From Aurantiacibacter sp. D1-12 (GTDB lineage: Bacteria > Pseudomonadota > Alphaproteobacteria > Sphingomonadales > Sphingomonadaceae), in NCBI RefSeq assembly GCF_028858515.1, contig NZ_JAPJZJ010000001.1, positions 496,001 to 560,000 on the forward strand: a DNA stretch of 64,000 nucleotides. The letters run 5' to 3'. Of this stretch, positions 56,984-64,000 are shown piece after piece (position 1 is the first letter of the stretch; every line of letters begins with the position of its first letter). A program made the position numbers and the translations under genes. Under the pieces are notes generated by a model. It had not been told where the DNA came from, ran no database searches, and worked only from the letters and a program-made list of their open reading frames with translations.

Positions 56984-59164
56984 ATGGCAACGCGGCAGCC
57001 GCCTTTGGTTCCGCTGGGGGAAGACGGGAGCGATGCTGCGCCGCAGCAGACGCCTTGGCGAAAGCGTGCCTCTTTGTCCAGCGCGGCGGACGTTATCGAG
57101 CGATTTCTAGGGCGCGCCGGATTCGACCGCGGCCCGTGGATGGCGGTGGCTATGGCTGCGGGGATCGGTGCGTGGTTTGTCCTGCCCAATGCGGCGAGCT
57201 GGGTGGCCTGCATTGGGTTCGGCTTGCTAGTCGCACTGGCTGGCATCGCGAAATGGCGGCATCGGGATGACCGGGTGCATGTGGTAAGCGCTCTCGCTGC
57301 AGTGGGACTGCTTTTTGCCTTTGGCACCGGACTGATCTGGGCACGCTCCGAAATGGTGGGTGCGCAGGCCTTCGACCGCCCGATGTTCGAAGAAATTGAG
57401 GGACGCATTCTGGAGCGGATCGAGCAACCCGCGCTCGACAGGGTGCGGCTCGTGCTTGCAATCAGGGCGCCGGAAACGGACGACCCAGCAAAGATCCGCG
57501 TGAACGTGCCGCTTGAGGATGCGCGGGAAGCGATGGCCGAGGGAGCACTCATTCGCGCCAATGTGCGGTTGATGCCACCTGCAGCACCGATGCTGCCCGG
57601 AGGATACAACTTCGCCCGAGCCGCGTGGTTCGATGGTCTTTCTGCCACAGGCAGCGTTCAGGGCAAGATCGAGGTTCTCGAAGAGTCGGTCGGAGAGAAC
57701 GCACCCATCGCCCGATTGCAACGCATGTTGTCCGGCCATGTACGCGGCGAATTGGATGGCTCGGCAGGAAGTATCGCAGCGGCATTTGCCAGCGGAGATC
57801 GCGGAGGGATTTCCGAAGCCGATGAAGACGCTATGCGCGATGCTGGACTGACCCACTTGTTGTCCATAAGCGGCTTGCATGTGAGTGCGGTGATCGCTGC
57901 CGGATATCTGCTTGCTATCAAATTGCTGGCGCTCTGGCCCTGGTTCACTTTGCGCATGAGGTTGCCCGTTGTCGCCGCCGGGATTGCGGCCCTGGCGGGC
58001 ATTGGTTACACTCTGCTGACGGGAGCGGAGGTTCCAACGGTGCGCAGCTGTATCGCCGCGCTACTTGTCTTGGTCGCGCTGGCTCTAGGCAGAGAGCCTC
58101 TGTCTCTCCGTATGGTCGCGATTGCGGCGATGGCGGTGATGCTCGTCTGGCCCGAGAGCCTTGTCGGACCAAGTTTCCAGATGAGCTTTGCCGCCGTGAT
58201 TGCCATTGTCGCGCTTCACAATGCTGAACCGGTGAAGCAGTTTCTGGCCCCGCGAGAGGAAGGGCGCCTCGCGTGGCTAAGCAGGCGGACAATGATGCTG
58301 TTGGTCACTGGCCTCGTCATCGAGATCGCGCTCATGCCGATTGTGCTGTTCCACTTCCATCGGGCAGGGGTCTACGGCGCGCTGGCCAATGTGATTGCCA
58401 TACCGCTGGTGACCTTCATTTCGATGCCACTGATCGCCATCGCATTGCTCTTCGACGTGATAGGACTGGGAGCACCGTTTTGGTGGTTGGCAGGCAAGTC
58501 GCTCGACCTGCTGATCGGCATTGCCCATTTCACTGCGAACCAACCGGGTGCAGTTAAACTGATCCCGCAAATGACCTTGGGCACTGTACTGCTCTTTGTG
58601 GCTGGAGGCTTGTGGCTTGGGCTGTGGCGGGGAACGGCGCGGTTGCTAGGCTTTGTCCCTGTCGGGCTCGGTGTAACTGCGTTAGCGCTTACGCCCATTC
58701 CTGATGTTCTGATCTCAAGCGATGGCAGGCACGTTGGAATAACGGGGGAGGATGACCGCTTGCTGGTCCTGCGCGATACGCGGAGCAGCTTTACCCGCGA
58801 CAACCTGCTCGAATTGGCAGGAGTAGAAGGTGAACCATTGCCTATCGCCGAATGGCCGGGAGCCGAATGCTCCCCGGACTTTTGCGCGATCACCGTCAAC
58901 AGAGGCGGGCGAGACTGGCATATCCTGATGAGCCGCAGCCGCGATATCGTGGCCGAGAGGGCCTTGGCCGCAGCATGCGAACGCGCGGATATCGTAGTTT
59001 CAGATCGTTGGCTTCCTCGTAGCTGTGCACCGCGTTGGCTCAAGGCCGATGGAAGGATGCTATCGGAGACCGGCGGACTTTCGGTAAACCTTGCCGATCA
59101 GACTTACCGGAGCGTTGCGGCGAGCGAAGGCCAGCATGGTTGGTGGCGGGGGCGAAGCGACTAG
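56984..59164 (+). CDS. comEC: ComEC/Rec2-family membrane protein
   Basis: The inner-membrane channel family for DNA uptake, 726 residues. After a cytoplasmic N-terminus come two or three helices and an OB-like DUF4131 domain (~120-230), then the Competence domain with HLLSISGLHVSAVIAAGYL near residue 290 and further helices to ~590. The C-terminal ~130 residues are a short remnant of the metallo-beta-lactamase-like domain (HVGITGEDDRLLVLRDTR) without the HxHxDH motif. Uptake function is known for the family, but competence is not established here. Confidence 0.9.
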   Translation: MATRQPPLVPLGEDGSDAAPQQTPWRKRASLSSAADVIERFLGRAGFDRGPWMAVAMAAGIGAWFVLPNAASWVACIGFGLLVALAGIAKWRHRDDRVHVVSALAAVGLLFAFGTGLIWARSEMVGAQAFDRPMFEEIEGRILERIEQPALDRVRLVLAIRAPETDDPAKIRVNVPLEDAREAMAEGALIRANVRLMPPAAPMLPGGYNFARAAWFDGLSATGSVQGKIEVLEESVGENAPIARLQRMLSGHVRGELDGSAGSIAAAFASGDRGGISEADEDAMRDAGLTHLLSISGLHVSAVIAAGYLLAIKLLALWPWFTLRMRLPVVAAGIAALAGIGYTLLTGAEVPTVRSCIAALLVLVALALGREPLSLRMVAIAAMAVMLVWPESLVGPSFQMSFAAVIAIVALHNAEPVKQFLAPREEGRLAWLSRRTMMLLVTGLVIEIALMPIVLFHFHRAGVYGALANVIAIPLVTFISMPLIAIALLFDVIGLGAPFWWLAGKSLDLLIGIAHFTANQPGAVKLIPQMTLGTVLLFVAGGLWLGLWRGTARLLGFVPVGLGVTALALTPIPDVLISSDGRHVGITGEDDRLLVLRDTRSSFTRDNLLELAGVEGEPLPIAEWPGAECSPDFCAITVNRGGRDWHILMSRSRDIVAERALAAACERADIVVSDRWLPRSCAPRWLKADGRMLSETGGLSVNLADQTYRSVAASEGQHGWWRGRSD

Positions 59165-59210
59165 CGCCTCAGCCCCCACATTCGCGTCGAGGCAATCAGT
59201 GTCGATGTGA

Positions 59211-59873
59211 TCAGTGATAGCGGCGCAGGAGACCTGCAAGCTTGCCCTGAACTTCCACCTGGCTATCAGCATAGACCTGCGGGTCGTAGGAGGCGTTGGC
59301 CGGATCGAGGCGGATATTGCCGCCATCGTGGAAGAGGTACTTCAGCGTCGCTTCCTCGCCATTCACCAGCGCGACCACGATATCGCCATCGCGCGCAGTG
59401 TTCGATTTCTTCACAAGCGCGAAGTCACCATCAAAGATGCCTGCTTCGATCATCGAGTCGCCGGAAACTTCGAGCGCATAGTGCTCACCCGAGCCAAGCA
59501 AGGCGGCGGGGACTGGCAACGTCTGACTGTCTTCCAGGGCCTCGATCGGAACACCTGCCGCGATTCGCCCGTGCAGCGGGATCTCGATCACGTCGTTTGC
59601 TGCTTCGGGTTGCTTAACGGGAGGCGTCGTTGCCTTGGCAACCGGATCGTTCGCCACGTTCTCCGGCATCTTGACCACTTCAAGTGCGCGCGCACGATTG
59701 GGCAGACGGCGGATAAAGCCGCGCTCTTCCAGAGCTGAAATCAGGCGATGCACGCCGGACTTGCTCTTCAGGTCGAGCGCTTCCTTCATTTCTTCAAAAC
59801 TGGGGGAGATGCCCGATTCTTCGAGCCGTCGGTTGATGAATAGCAGCAGTTCGTGTTGCTTCGCGGTCAACAT
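59211..59873 (-). CDS. lexA: LexA repressor
   Basis: SOS repressor that self-cleaves when RecA is activated. I choose ATG 59873 ([16 protein letters not shown]) with GAGGAAC upstream; GTG 59888 would fall inside that ribosome-binding site. The winged-helix domain covers residues 1-70 ([31 protein letters not shown]). The cleavage site is Ala106-Gly107 (IAAGVP), with catalytic Ser140 (SGDSM) and Lys178 (EEATLKYL). The upstream SOS box indicates autoregulation. Confidence 0.96.
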   Translation of the reverse strand: MLTAKQHELLLFINRRLEESGISPSFEEMKEALDLKSKSGVHRLISALEERGFIRRLPNRARALEVVKMPENVANDPVAKATTPPVKQPEAANDVIEIPLHGRIAAGVPIEALEDSQTLPVPAALLGSGEHYALEVSGDSMIEAGIFDGDFALVKKSNTARDGDIVVALVNGEEATLKYLFHDGGNIRLDPANASYDPQVYADSQVEVQGKLAGLLRRYH

Positions 59874-59894
59874 GTGCCTGTTCCTCACTCAAAT

Positions 59895-59921
59895 GTTCCA
59901 TTTCGGGAACGAATAAAGAAC
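59895..59921 (-). promoter_or_regulatory. SOS box (GTTC-N7-GTTC) with adjoining palindrome at lexA
   Basis: On the minus strand, 59921-59907 reads GTTC-TTTATTC-GTTC, an exact alphaproteobacterial LexA site, 34-48 bases upstream of lexA. The inner GTTC half-site is shared with the palindrome GTTCC-ATTTCG-GGAAC (59895-59910), giving three half-sites in a row. LexA binding is inferred from the consensus. Confidence 0.8.
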
Positions 59922-60047
59922 AATTATGAAACAGATTCGCTTAAGTCAAGCGATACCGCCATTTTGGAGGAGATAGATTGCGACTCTCTCGTTGGCGAAG
60001 AGCGTATAGCAATCCATTGCTGAAGTGTCGGAAGGCGCGCTGAAAGA

Positions 60048-60545
60048 TCACCGCGCTTGGGAAACAGTGGGGGGCATATCCGCAGTCCATTCGCCACTCT
60101 TGCCGCCTGTCTTGCTGATGAGCCGCACTTGCTCGATCACCATGCCCTTTTCCAACGCCTTGGCCATGTCGTAGATTGTGAGGAGAGCAATTGATGCTGC
60201 CGTGAGCGCTTCCATCTCGACGCCTGTCTTGCCGGTAAGCGATGCACGCGCAGTTACGCGAATAAAGCTGTCTTCAAAGGTAAACCCGACAGTGACACTG
60301 TCCAGCGCGAGCGGGTGGCACAGCGGGATGAGTTCGCCGGTCTTCTTCGCTGCCATAATCCCGGCGAGACGCGCCGTGGCCAGAACATCGCCCTTGGGTC
60401 CACTGCCATCGCGAACGGCCTGCAGTGTTGCGGGTGACATTGAGATCCGTCCCTCGGCAACGGCCTCTCGTGCGGTCTGTGCTTTGCCGCCCACATCCAC
60501 CATGCGCGCGGCCCCTTGCTCATCCAGATGGCTCAAAGAAGTCAT
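60048..60545 (-). CDS. moaC: Cyclic pyranopterin monophosphate synthase MoaC
   Basis: Second enzyme of molybdenum cofactor synthesis, making cyclic pyranopterin monophosphate from the MoaA product. It is 165 residues from ATG 60545 ([22 protein letters not shown], as in E. coli MoaC). Conserved parts include [12 protein letters not shown] and [23 protein letters not shown]. The start codon lies at the edge of a strong hairpin and has no visible ribosome-binding site. No moeA follows, unlike the common order. Confidence 0.95.
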   Translation of the reverse strand: MTSLSHLDEQGAARMVDVGGKAQTAREAVAEGRISMSPATLQAVRDGSGPKGDVLATARLAGIMAAKKTGELIPLCHPLALDSVTVGFTFEDSFIRVTARASLTGKTGVEMEALTAASIALLTIYDMAKALEKGMVIEQVRLISKTGGKSGEWTADMPPTVSQAR

Positions 60546-60576
60546 GCCGGGCGATCTATCGCAGATCACCCGGCAT
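60544..60576 (-). promoter_or_regulatory. 14-bp hairpin abutting the moaC start codon
   Basis: ATGCCGGGCGATCT and AGATCACCCGGCAT pair over 14 positions with one mismatch around a five-base loop (ATCGC). On the minus strand the moaC ATG is the last part of the 3' arm, so the structure would sequester the start. No T-run follows, arguing against a simple terminator of the upstream DUF3597 gene. Confidence 0.55.
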
Positions 60577-60605
60577 GTCAGTATGCTTAAAATTTCAGAG
60601 CGAAC

Positions 60606-60968
60606 TTAGTCGCGAAGGGAAGGGGGTACCTTGCCACCTGCTTCGGCGATCTTGGACATCAGCTGCTTGTGCAGCCAGATGTTTTCCTCGGCCTTGCCCG
60701 AGTAATCGGTGTCGCCCAGTTCGGTCGCCAGTTCCTTGCGGTTTTCGTAGCTGGGATCGATGCCAACCAGCGTCATCAGGTCAACGATCGACGTACGCCA
60801 ATTGAGCTTGTCCGCGCCTTCCTTCGCATCAAGCGATGCCTCTACATCGACTTCGCTGACCGAATCGGCACTCTTACGGCCAAACGGGGTTGCACCTGGC
60901 TTTGCGTTCTTTTCTTCGGTTTCGTCGTCACCGAAAATGGCGTTCTTAATCGTGCTGAAAATACCCAT
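60606..60968 (-). CDS. DUF3597 family protein
   Basis: A 120-residue protein starting at ATG 60968 (MGIFSTIKNAIFGDDETE) with GGAGG upstream. An acidic variable linker is followed by a conserved helical domain (LDAKEGADKLNWRTSIVDLMTLVGIDPSYENRKELATELG) that matches the DUF3597 pattern, which often also has this MGIFS N-terminus. It is soluble and of unknown function. It lies between trpC and moaC on the same strand. Confidence 0.85.
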   Translation of the reverse strand: MGIFSTIKNAIFGDDETEEKNAKPGATPFGRKSADSVSEVDVEASLDAKEGADKLNWRTSIVDLMTLVGIDPSYENRKELATELGDTDYSGKAEENIWLHKQLMSKIAEAGGKVPPSLRD

Positions 60969-61052
60969 ATGAAATTCCTCCAAAGTTAAAGTCCGATCTG
61001 AAGTGACCATACACGATTTCAACGGGTGACAAGCAGAAAGGTTCTGTAAAAT

Positions 61053-61841
61053 TCAGTTTCCTAGCAGCGATCGCGTTGCTGAAGTGACATCGGTTTGCCT
61101 CATCAGGCTTTCCCCCACCAGGAAGCACCGCACACCACATTTGCTGAGGCGGGTACAATCGCCATGCGTCGCGATGCCGCTTTCGCCGACCAGAAGGCTG
61201 CCTTCGGGAGCTAGCGGTACAAGGCGTTCCGTCGTCGCCAGATCTGTGGTGAAGGTTTTGAGATTGCGGTTGTTGACGCCGATCAGCCGGGACGAAAGGT
61301 GCGTTCCGGCCCGCTCCATCTCCTCCTCATCATGGACCTCGACAAGCACATCCATACCCCGATCCAGAGCAGCGGCTTCGATCTCTGCCATCTGAACGTT
61401 GTCGAGCGCAGCCACAATGATCAGGATAGCATCCGCCCCTATCGCGCGGCTTTCTGCAACTTGCCACGGATCAACCATGAAATCCTTGCGCAAAACAGGA
61501 AGCTCACAGCTGGCACGCGCTTCGATCAAGTAATCCTCGTGACCCTGAAAATACCTGGCATCGGTTAGGACGGACAAACACGCCGCGCCGCCAGCTGCGT
61601 AGTCCATTGCATGCTGGTGAGGGCGGAAATCGGCTCGGATAAGACCTTTGGACGGGCTCGCCTTTTTGATCTCGGCGATCAGACCGAAGCCCTTTTGTGC
61701 CTTGCGTTCGAGGGCGGCTTTGAAGCCGCGAGGTGCGCTAGCCTCCTCCGCGCGCCGGTCACAATCTTCCAGCGTGTGAAAGCCCTTGCGCGCCGCCACT
61801 TCTTCCCGCTTGAAGGCGCAAATCTCTTCGAGTTTGTTCAT
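61053..61841 (-). CDS. trpC: Indole-3-glycerol-phosphate synthase
   Basis: Fourth step of tryptophan synthesis: closes the indole ring from CdRP. A 262-residue TIM barrel not fused to TrpF. Catalytic parts are [43 protein letters not shown] and [12 protein letters not shown]. The start overlaps the trpD stop by one base (TAATG). Confidence 0.96.
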   Translation of the reverse strand: MNKLEEICAFKREEVAARKGFHTLEDCDRRAEEASAPRGFKAALERKAQKGFGLIAEIKKASPSKGLIRADFRPHQHAMDYAAGGAACLSVLTDARYFQGHEDYLIEARASCELPVLRKDFMVDPWQVAESRAIGADAILIIVAALDNVQMAEIEAAALDRGMDVLVEVHDEEEMERAGTHLSSRLIGVNNRNLKTFTTDLATTERLVPLAPEGSLLVGESGIATHGDCTRLSKCGVRCFLVGESLMRQTDVTSATRSLLGN

Positions 61842-62836
61842 TACCGGGCCGTATTGATCCAGCAGTCGAGGAGGGCCTTGGCGAGACCCTTGTCAATCGC
61901 TTCTGCAGCCTCTTCCACGCCATCGCTCCAGCTTTTGACTTCGCCCGCTACGATCAGCGCGCCGGCCGCGTTGAACAGCACGGCATCGCGGTATGGGCCT
62001 TTCTCGCCCAGCAACAGCGCCATTAGCGCCTTGGCATTAAAATGAGCATCACCGCCGCGAATGTCTTTGACCGAAGCGCGGGGAAGGCCAGCATCATCGG
62101 CATCGACACGGCGCATGCGCACTTCGCGCCCAAAAATGTCGGCGACTTCGTTGCCTTGGTCGAGGCTGAGCTCATCAAGACCTTCGTCCCCCGAAACGAT
62201 AAAACTGCGCTCTGTGCCAAGCCGCGCCATCGCCTCTGCGTAGATCGGAACATAGGCCGGGCGGGCAATGCCAATGAGCTGGCGGCGCACGCGTGCAGGA
62301 TTGGCGAGCGGCCCCATGAGATTGAAGATCGTGCGTTTGCCAAGCTTCTTCCGGATAGGAGCCATGTGTTTAAGTGCAGGGTGGTGATGCTGGGCAAACA
62401 GGAAACAGATGCCGATTTCGGAGAGTGTCTTCTCGGCTGTGCGCCCGGCGGCTTCCATGTCGAGCCCCAGAGCCTCAAGCGTGTCTGCGGCACCGGACTT
62501 GGAGCTCGCCGCGCGATTACCGTGTTTCGCCACAGGCACGCCGCACGCCGCGACTACGAGAGAGACGGCAGTCGAGACATTGAGCGTGTGGTGCCCGTCA
62601 CCGCCTGTTCCGCACACGTCGATGGCATTGTCCGGCGCTTCAATCGGTATCACGCGATCGCGCATGGCGCGGGCGGCCCCGGCAATTTCAGTGGAGACTT
62701 CGCCACGATCCGAAAGGTCGGATAGGAAACGCTCGATATCCGCATCGCTCGTTTCGCCATCCAGCATGGCGCTGAAGGCGGCTTCAGCCTCGGCTTCGGT
62801 CAGCGGCACGTCGGTTGCGGGCAGGGACGTGGTCAT
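61841..62836 (-). CDS. trpD: Anthranilate phosphoribosyltransferase
   Basis: Second step of tryptophan synthesis: transfers phosphoribose from PRPP to anthranilate. It is 331 residues from ATG 62836 ([15 protein letters not shown]), which overlaps the trpG stop; a longer frame lies inside trpG and is not used. Signatures are [32 protein letters not shown] and [13 protein letters not shown]. Confidence 0.96.
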   Translation of the reverse strand: MTTSLPATDVPLTEAEAEAAFSAMLDGETSDADIERFLSDLSDRGEVSTEIAGAARAMRDRVIPIEAPDNAIDVCGTGGDGHHTLNVSTAVSLVVAACGVPVAKHGNRAASSKSGAADTLEALGLDMEAAGRTAEKTLSEIGICFLFAQHHHPALKHMAPIRKKLGKRTIFNLMGPLANPARVRRQLIGIARPAYVPIYAEAMARLGTERSFIVSGDEGLDELSLDQGNEVADIFGREVRMRRVDADDAGLPRASVKDIRGGDAHFNAKALMALLLGEKGPYRDAVLFNAAGALIVAGEVKSWSDGVEEAAEAIDKGLAKALLDCWINTAR

Positions 62837-63447
62837 GCTGGCAACGTCGAATCGATGCCGCAAATGCCAAGGAAATTGGCGAGCAGCTTGTGGCCATGTT
62901 CTGTCGCAATGCTTTCCGGATGGAACTGCACACCATGGATTGGCAGCTCCTTGTGGCGGAAGCCCATTACGCTGCTGCCGTCCAGCCCGGGTGTCTCGCT
63001 CGTCGCATTGACATGCAGGCAGTCGGGAATGTTCTCGACAATCAGCGAATGATAGCGCGTGGCCATGAAGGGCGAGGGCACGTCTGCGAAGACTCCGCTT
63101 CCGTCGTGCGTCACGGGCGAGGTCTTGCCGTGCATCAGACCGCCACGCGTTACCGTTCCGCCAAAGTGCTGCCCAATGGATTGGTGACCGAGACATACTC
63201 CGAGAAGCGGCATCTGCGCATCGGCACAGGCAGCGACAAGATCAAGCGAAATGCCCGCTTCATTGGGTGTGCACGGACCGGGAGAGATCAGAATGCCTTT
63301 CGCACCGCGAGACAGGGCTTCAGCCGCGCTCAAGGCATCATTGCGCTCAACAACAACATTCGCACCCAGCTCCATCAGGTAATGGACCAGGTTGAAGGTG
63401 AAGCTGTCGTAATTGTCGACAACGAGAATGTCGGGGGGCGTGCTCAT
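62833..63447 (-). CDS. trpG: Anthranilate synthase component II (glutamine amidotransferase)
   Basis: Class I amidotransferase subunit that supplies ammonia for anthranilate synthesis. It is 204 residues with oxyanion [11 protein letters not shown], nucleophile Cys in [12 protein letters not shown], and His/Glu in [14 protein letters not shown]. It could also serve p-aminobenzoate synthesis (PabA). No trpE is adjacent within the window. Confidence 0.94.
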   Translation of the reverse strand: MSTPPDILVVDNYDSFTFNLVHYLMELGANVVVERNDALSAAEALSRGAKGILISPGPCTPNEAGISLDLVAACADAQMPLLGVCLGHQSIGQHFGGTVTRGGLMHGKTSPVTHDGSGVFADVPSPFMATRYHSLIVENIPDCLHVNATSETPGLDGSSVMGFRHKELPIHGVQFHPESIATEHGHKLLANFLGICGIDSTLPA

Positions 63448-63495
63448 GAATGTGCCTTTGCCTGACGCGCGGATGCAATCAAGCGTCTAGTTCCT

Positions 63496-64000
63496 TTACT
63501 TTCCCGTCAGTTCGTCGGTCGCGCGGACAAGACCGTCGGTTATACCCGGCTCCATCGCGCTGTGACCGGCATCGTCGACGATGCGCAGGTCGACCTCCGG
63601 CCAGGCCTTCTTGAGCTCCCAAGCCGAGACCGGCGGACAGCAGATGTCATGGCGGCCCTGCACGATAATACCCGGTATGCCTTTGAGCTTGTCCGCATTC
63701 GCCAGCAGCTGGCCTTCTTCCATGAAGAAGTCTTCGAGGAAGAATTTGGCGCAAATGCGGGCAAAGGGCACTGCCTTGGAAGGATCCGCGAAGCTTGCGA
63801 GCAGATCGGGGTTGGGCAGCAGCGTAGCCACTGTGCCTTCCCAAAGCGACCACTGCTCCGCAGCTGCGAGCCGGGTAGCTTCATCATCGCTGGTCAGCCG
63901 GTCATAGTAAGAGCGCACCAAATCGCCGCGCTCGCTTTCGGGGATAAGGCCGATGAACGAATCCCACTGTTCGGCCATGATCTCGCTGGCGCCGCACTTG
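63496..64000 (-). CDS. pip: Proline iminopeptidase, partial (N-terminus outside window)
   Basis: C-terminal part of an S33 alpha/beta hydrolase that removes N-terminal proline. The frame is open to the window edge (KCGASEIMAEQWDSF). The family's LYDRLTSDDEATRLAAAEQWSLWE-like cap and the catalytic Asp (VQGRHDICCPP) and His (VDDAGHSAMEPG) are present; the nucleophile serine lies beyond the window. It reads in the trp direction, with a 48-bp gap before trpG. Confidence 0.85.
   Translation of the reverse strand, partial: KCGASEIMAEQWDSFIGLIPESERGDLVRSYYDRLTSDDEATRLAAAEQWSLWEGTVATLLPNPDLLASFADPSKAVPFARICAKFFLEDFFMEEGQLLANADKLKGIPGIIVQGRHDICCPPVSAWELKKAWPEVDLRIVDDAGHSAMEPGITDGLVRATDELTGK

Noticed and set aside
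62837-63196. N-terminal extension of trpD into trpG
   Set aside because: The extra 120 residues are the alternative frame of trpG; the ATG at 62836 gives the standard TrpD length and an ATGA coupling.

Overview
This window is one contiguous, gene-dense stretch of an alphaproteobacterial chromosome, most likely Sphingomonadales and probably Erythrobacteraceae. That is inferred from gene order (rne–amidase–PBP1A–prfB; nuoA–N followed by birA–coaX–rnj; trpG–trpD–trpC–moaC…lexA–comEC–gltX–gltA), from a GTTC-N7-GTTC SOS box in front of lexA, and from family-specific sequence features. I see no rRNA, tRNA, insertion sequence, prophage or CRISPR array. Genes are tightly packed; many start inside the stop codon of the gene before (ATGA, TGATG or TAATG junctions).

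Left part (1–12,800): the end of a zapE ATPase gene and sdhB (minus); a short-chain dehydrogenase and a small secreted protein (plus); then, on the minus strand downstream of RNase E, a nucleotidyltransferase-like and an ATP-grasp protein. A 480-bp divergent region with several inverted repeats separates rne from a rightward cell-wall and translation block: N-acetylmuramoyl-L-alanine amidase, PBP1A and release factor 2.

Middle-left (12,800–27,500): an envelope-oriented group with a secreted beta-propeller protein carrying a TonB-receptor-like N-terminal motif, a beta-barrel outer-membrane protein, a secreted caspase-fold protein and a predicted lipoprotein methyltransferase, followed by nitronate monooxygenase and an alpha/beta hydrolase. 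Then come a DUF805 protein, amtB, an SH3-domain protein, two tandem paralogous lipoproteins each with a near-identical terminator, a thiolase, a coniferyl-aldehyde-dehydrogenase-type ALDH and an SMP-30-like lipoprotein.

Centre (27,577–47,581): a complete 14-subunit complex I operon that continues into biotin ligase, type III pantothenate kinase, RNase J and DUF1467. It holds five accessory genes between nuo subunits: a VOC protein, two tiny membrane proteins, and two tandem paralogous exported proteins built from a four-fold repeated Cys…Cys…LRxxVAE unit.

Right part (47,578–64,000): a TipN-like membrane coiled-coil protein diverges from a cluster holding an HPt-like protein without the phospho-histidine, an unknown membrane protein, a helical protein and a histidine-kinase-like protein whose H-box histidine is replaced. 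Two CtrA-like TAA-N7-TTAA sites lie in this cluster. Citrate synthase, GltX, ComEC, LexA, MoaC, a DUF3597 protein, TrpC, TrpD and TrpG follow, ending in a partial proline iminopeptidase.

The best candidates for undescribed biology are the non-canonical phosphorelay-like cluster (50.2–54.1 kb), the four-cysteine exported repeat proteins inside the nuo operon (33.2–34.6 kb), and the beta-propeller/OMP/caspase/methyltransferase group (12.8–17.7 kb).
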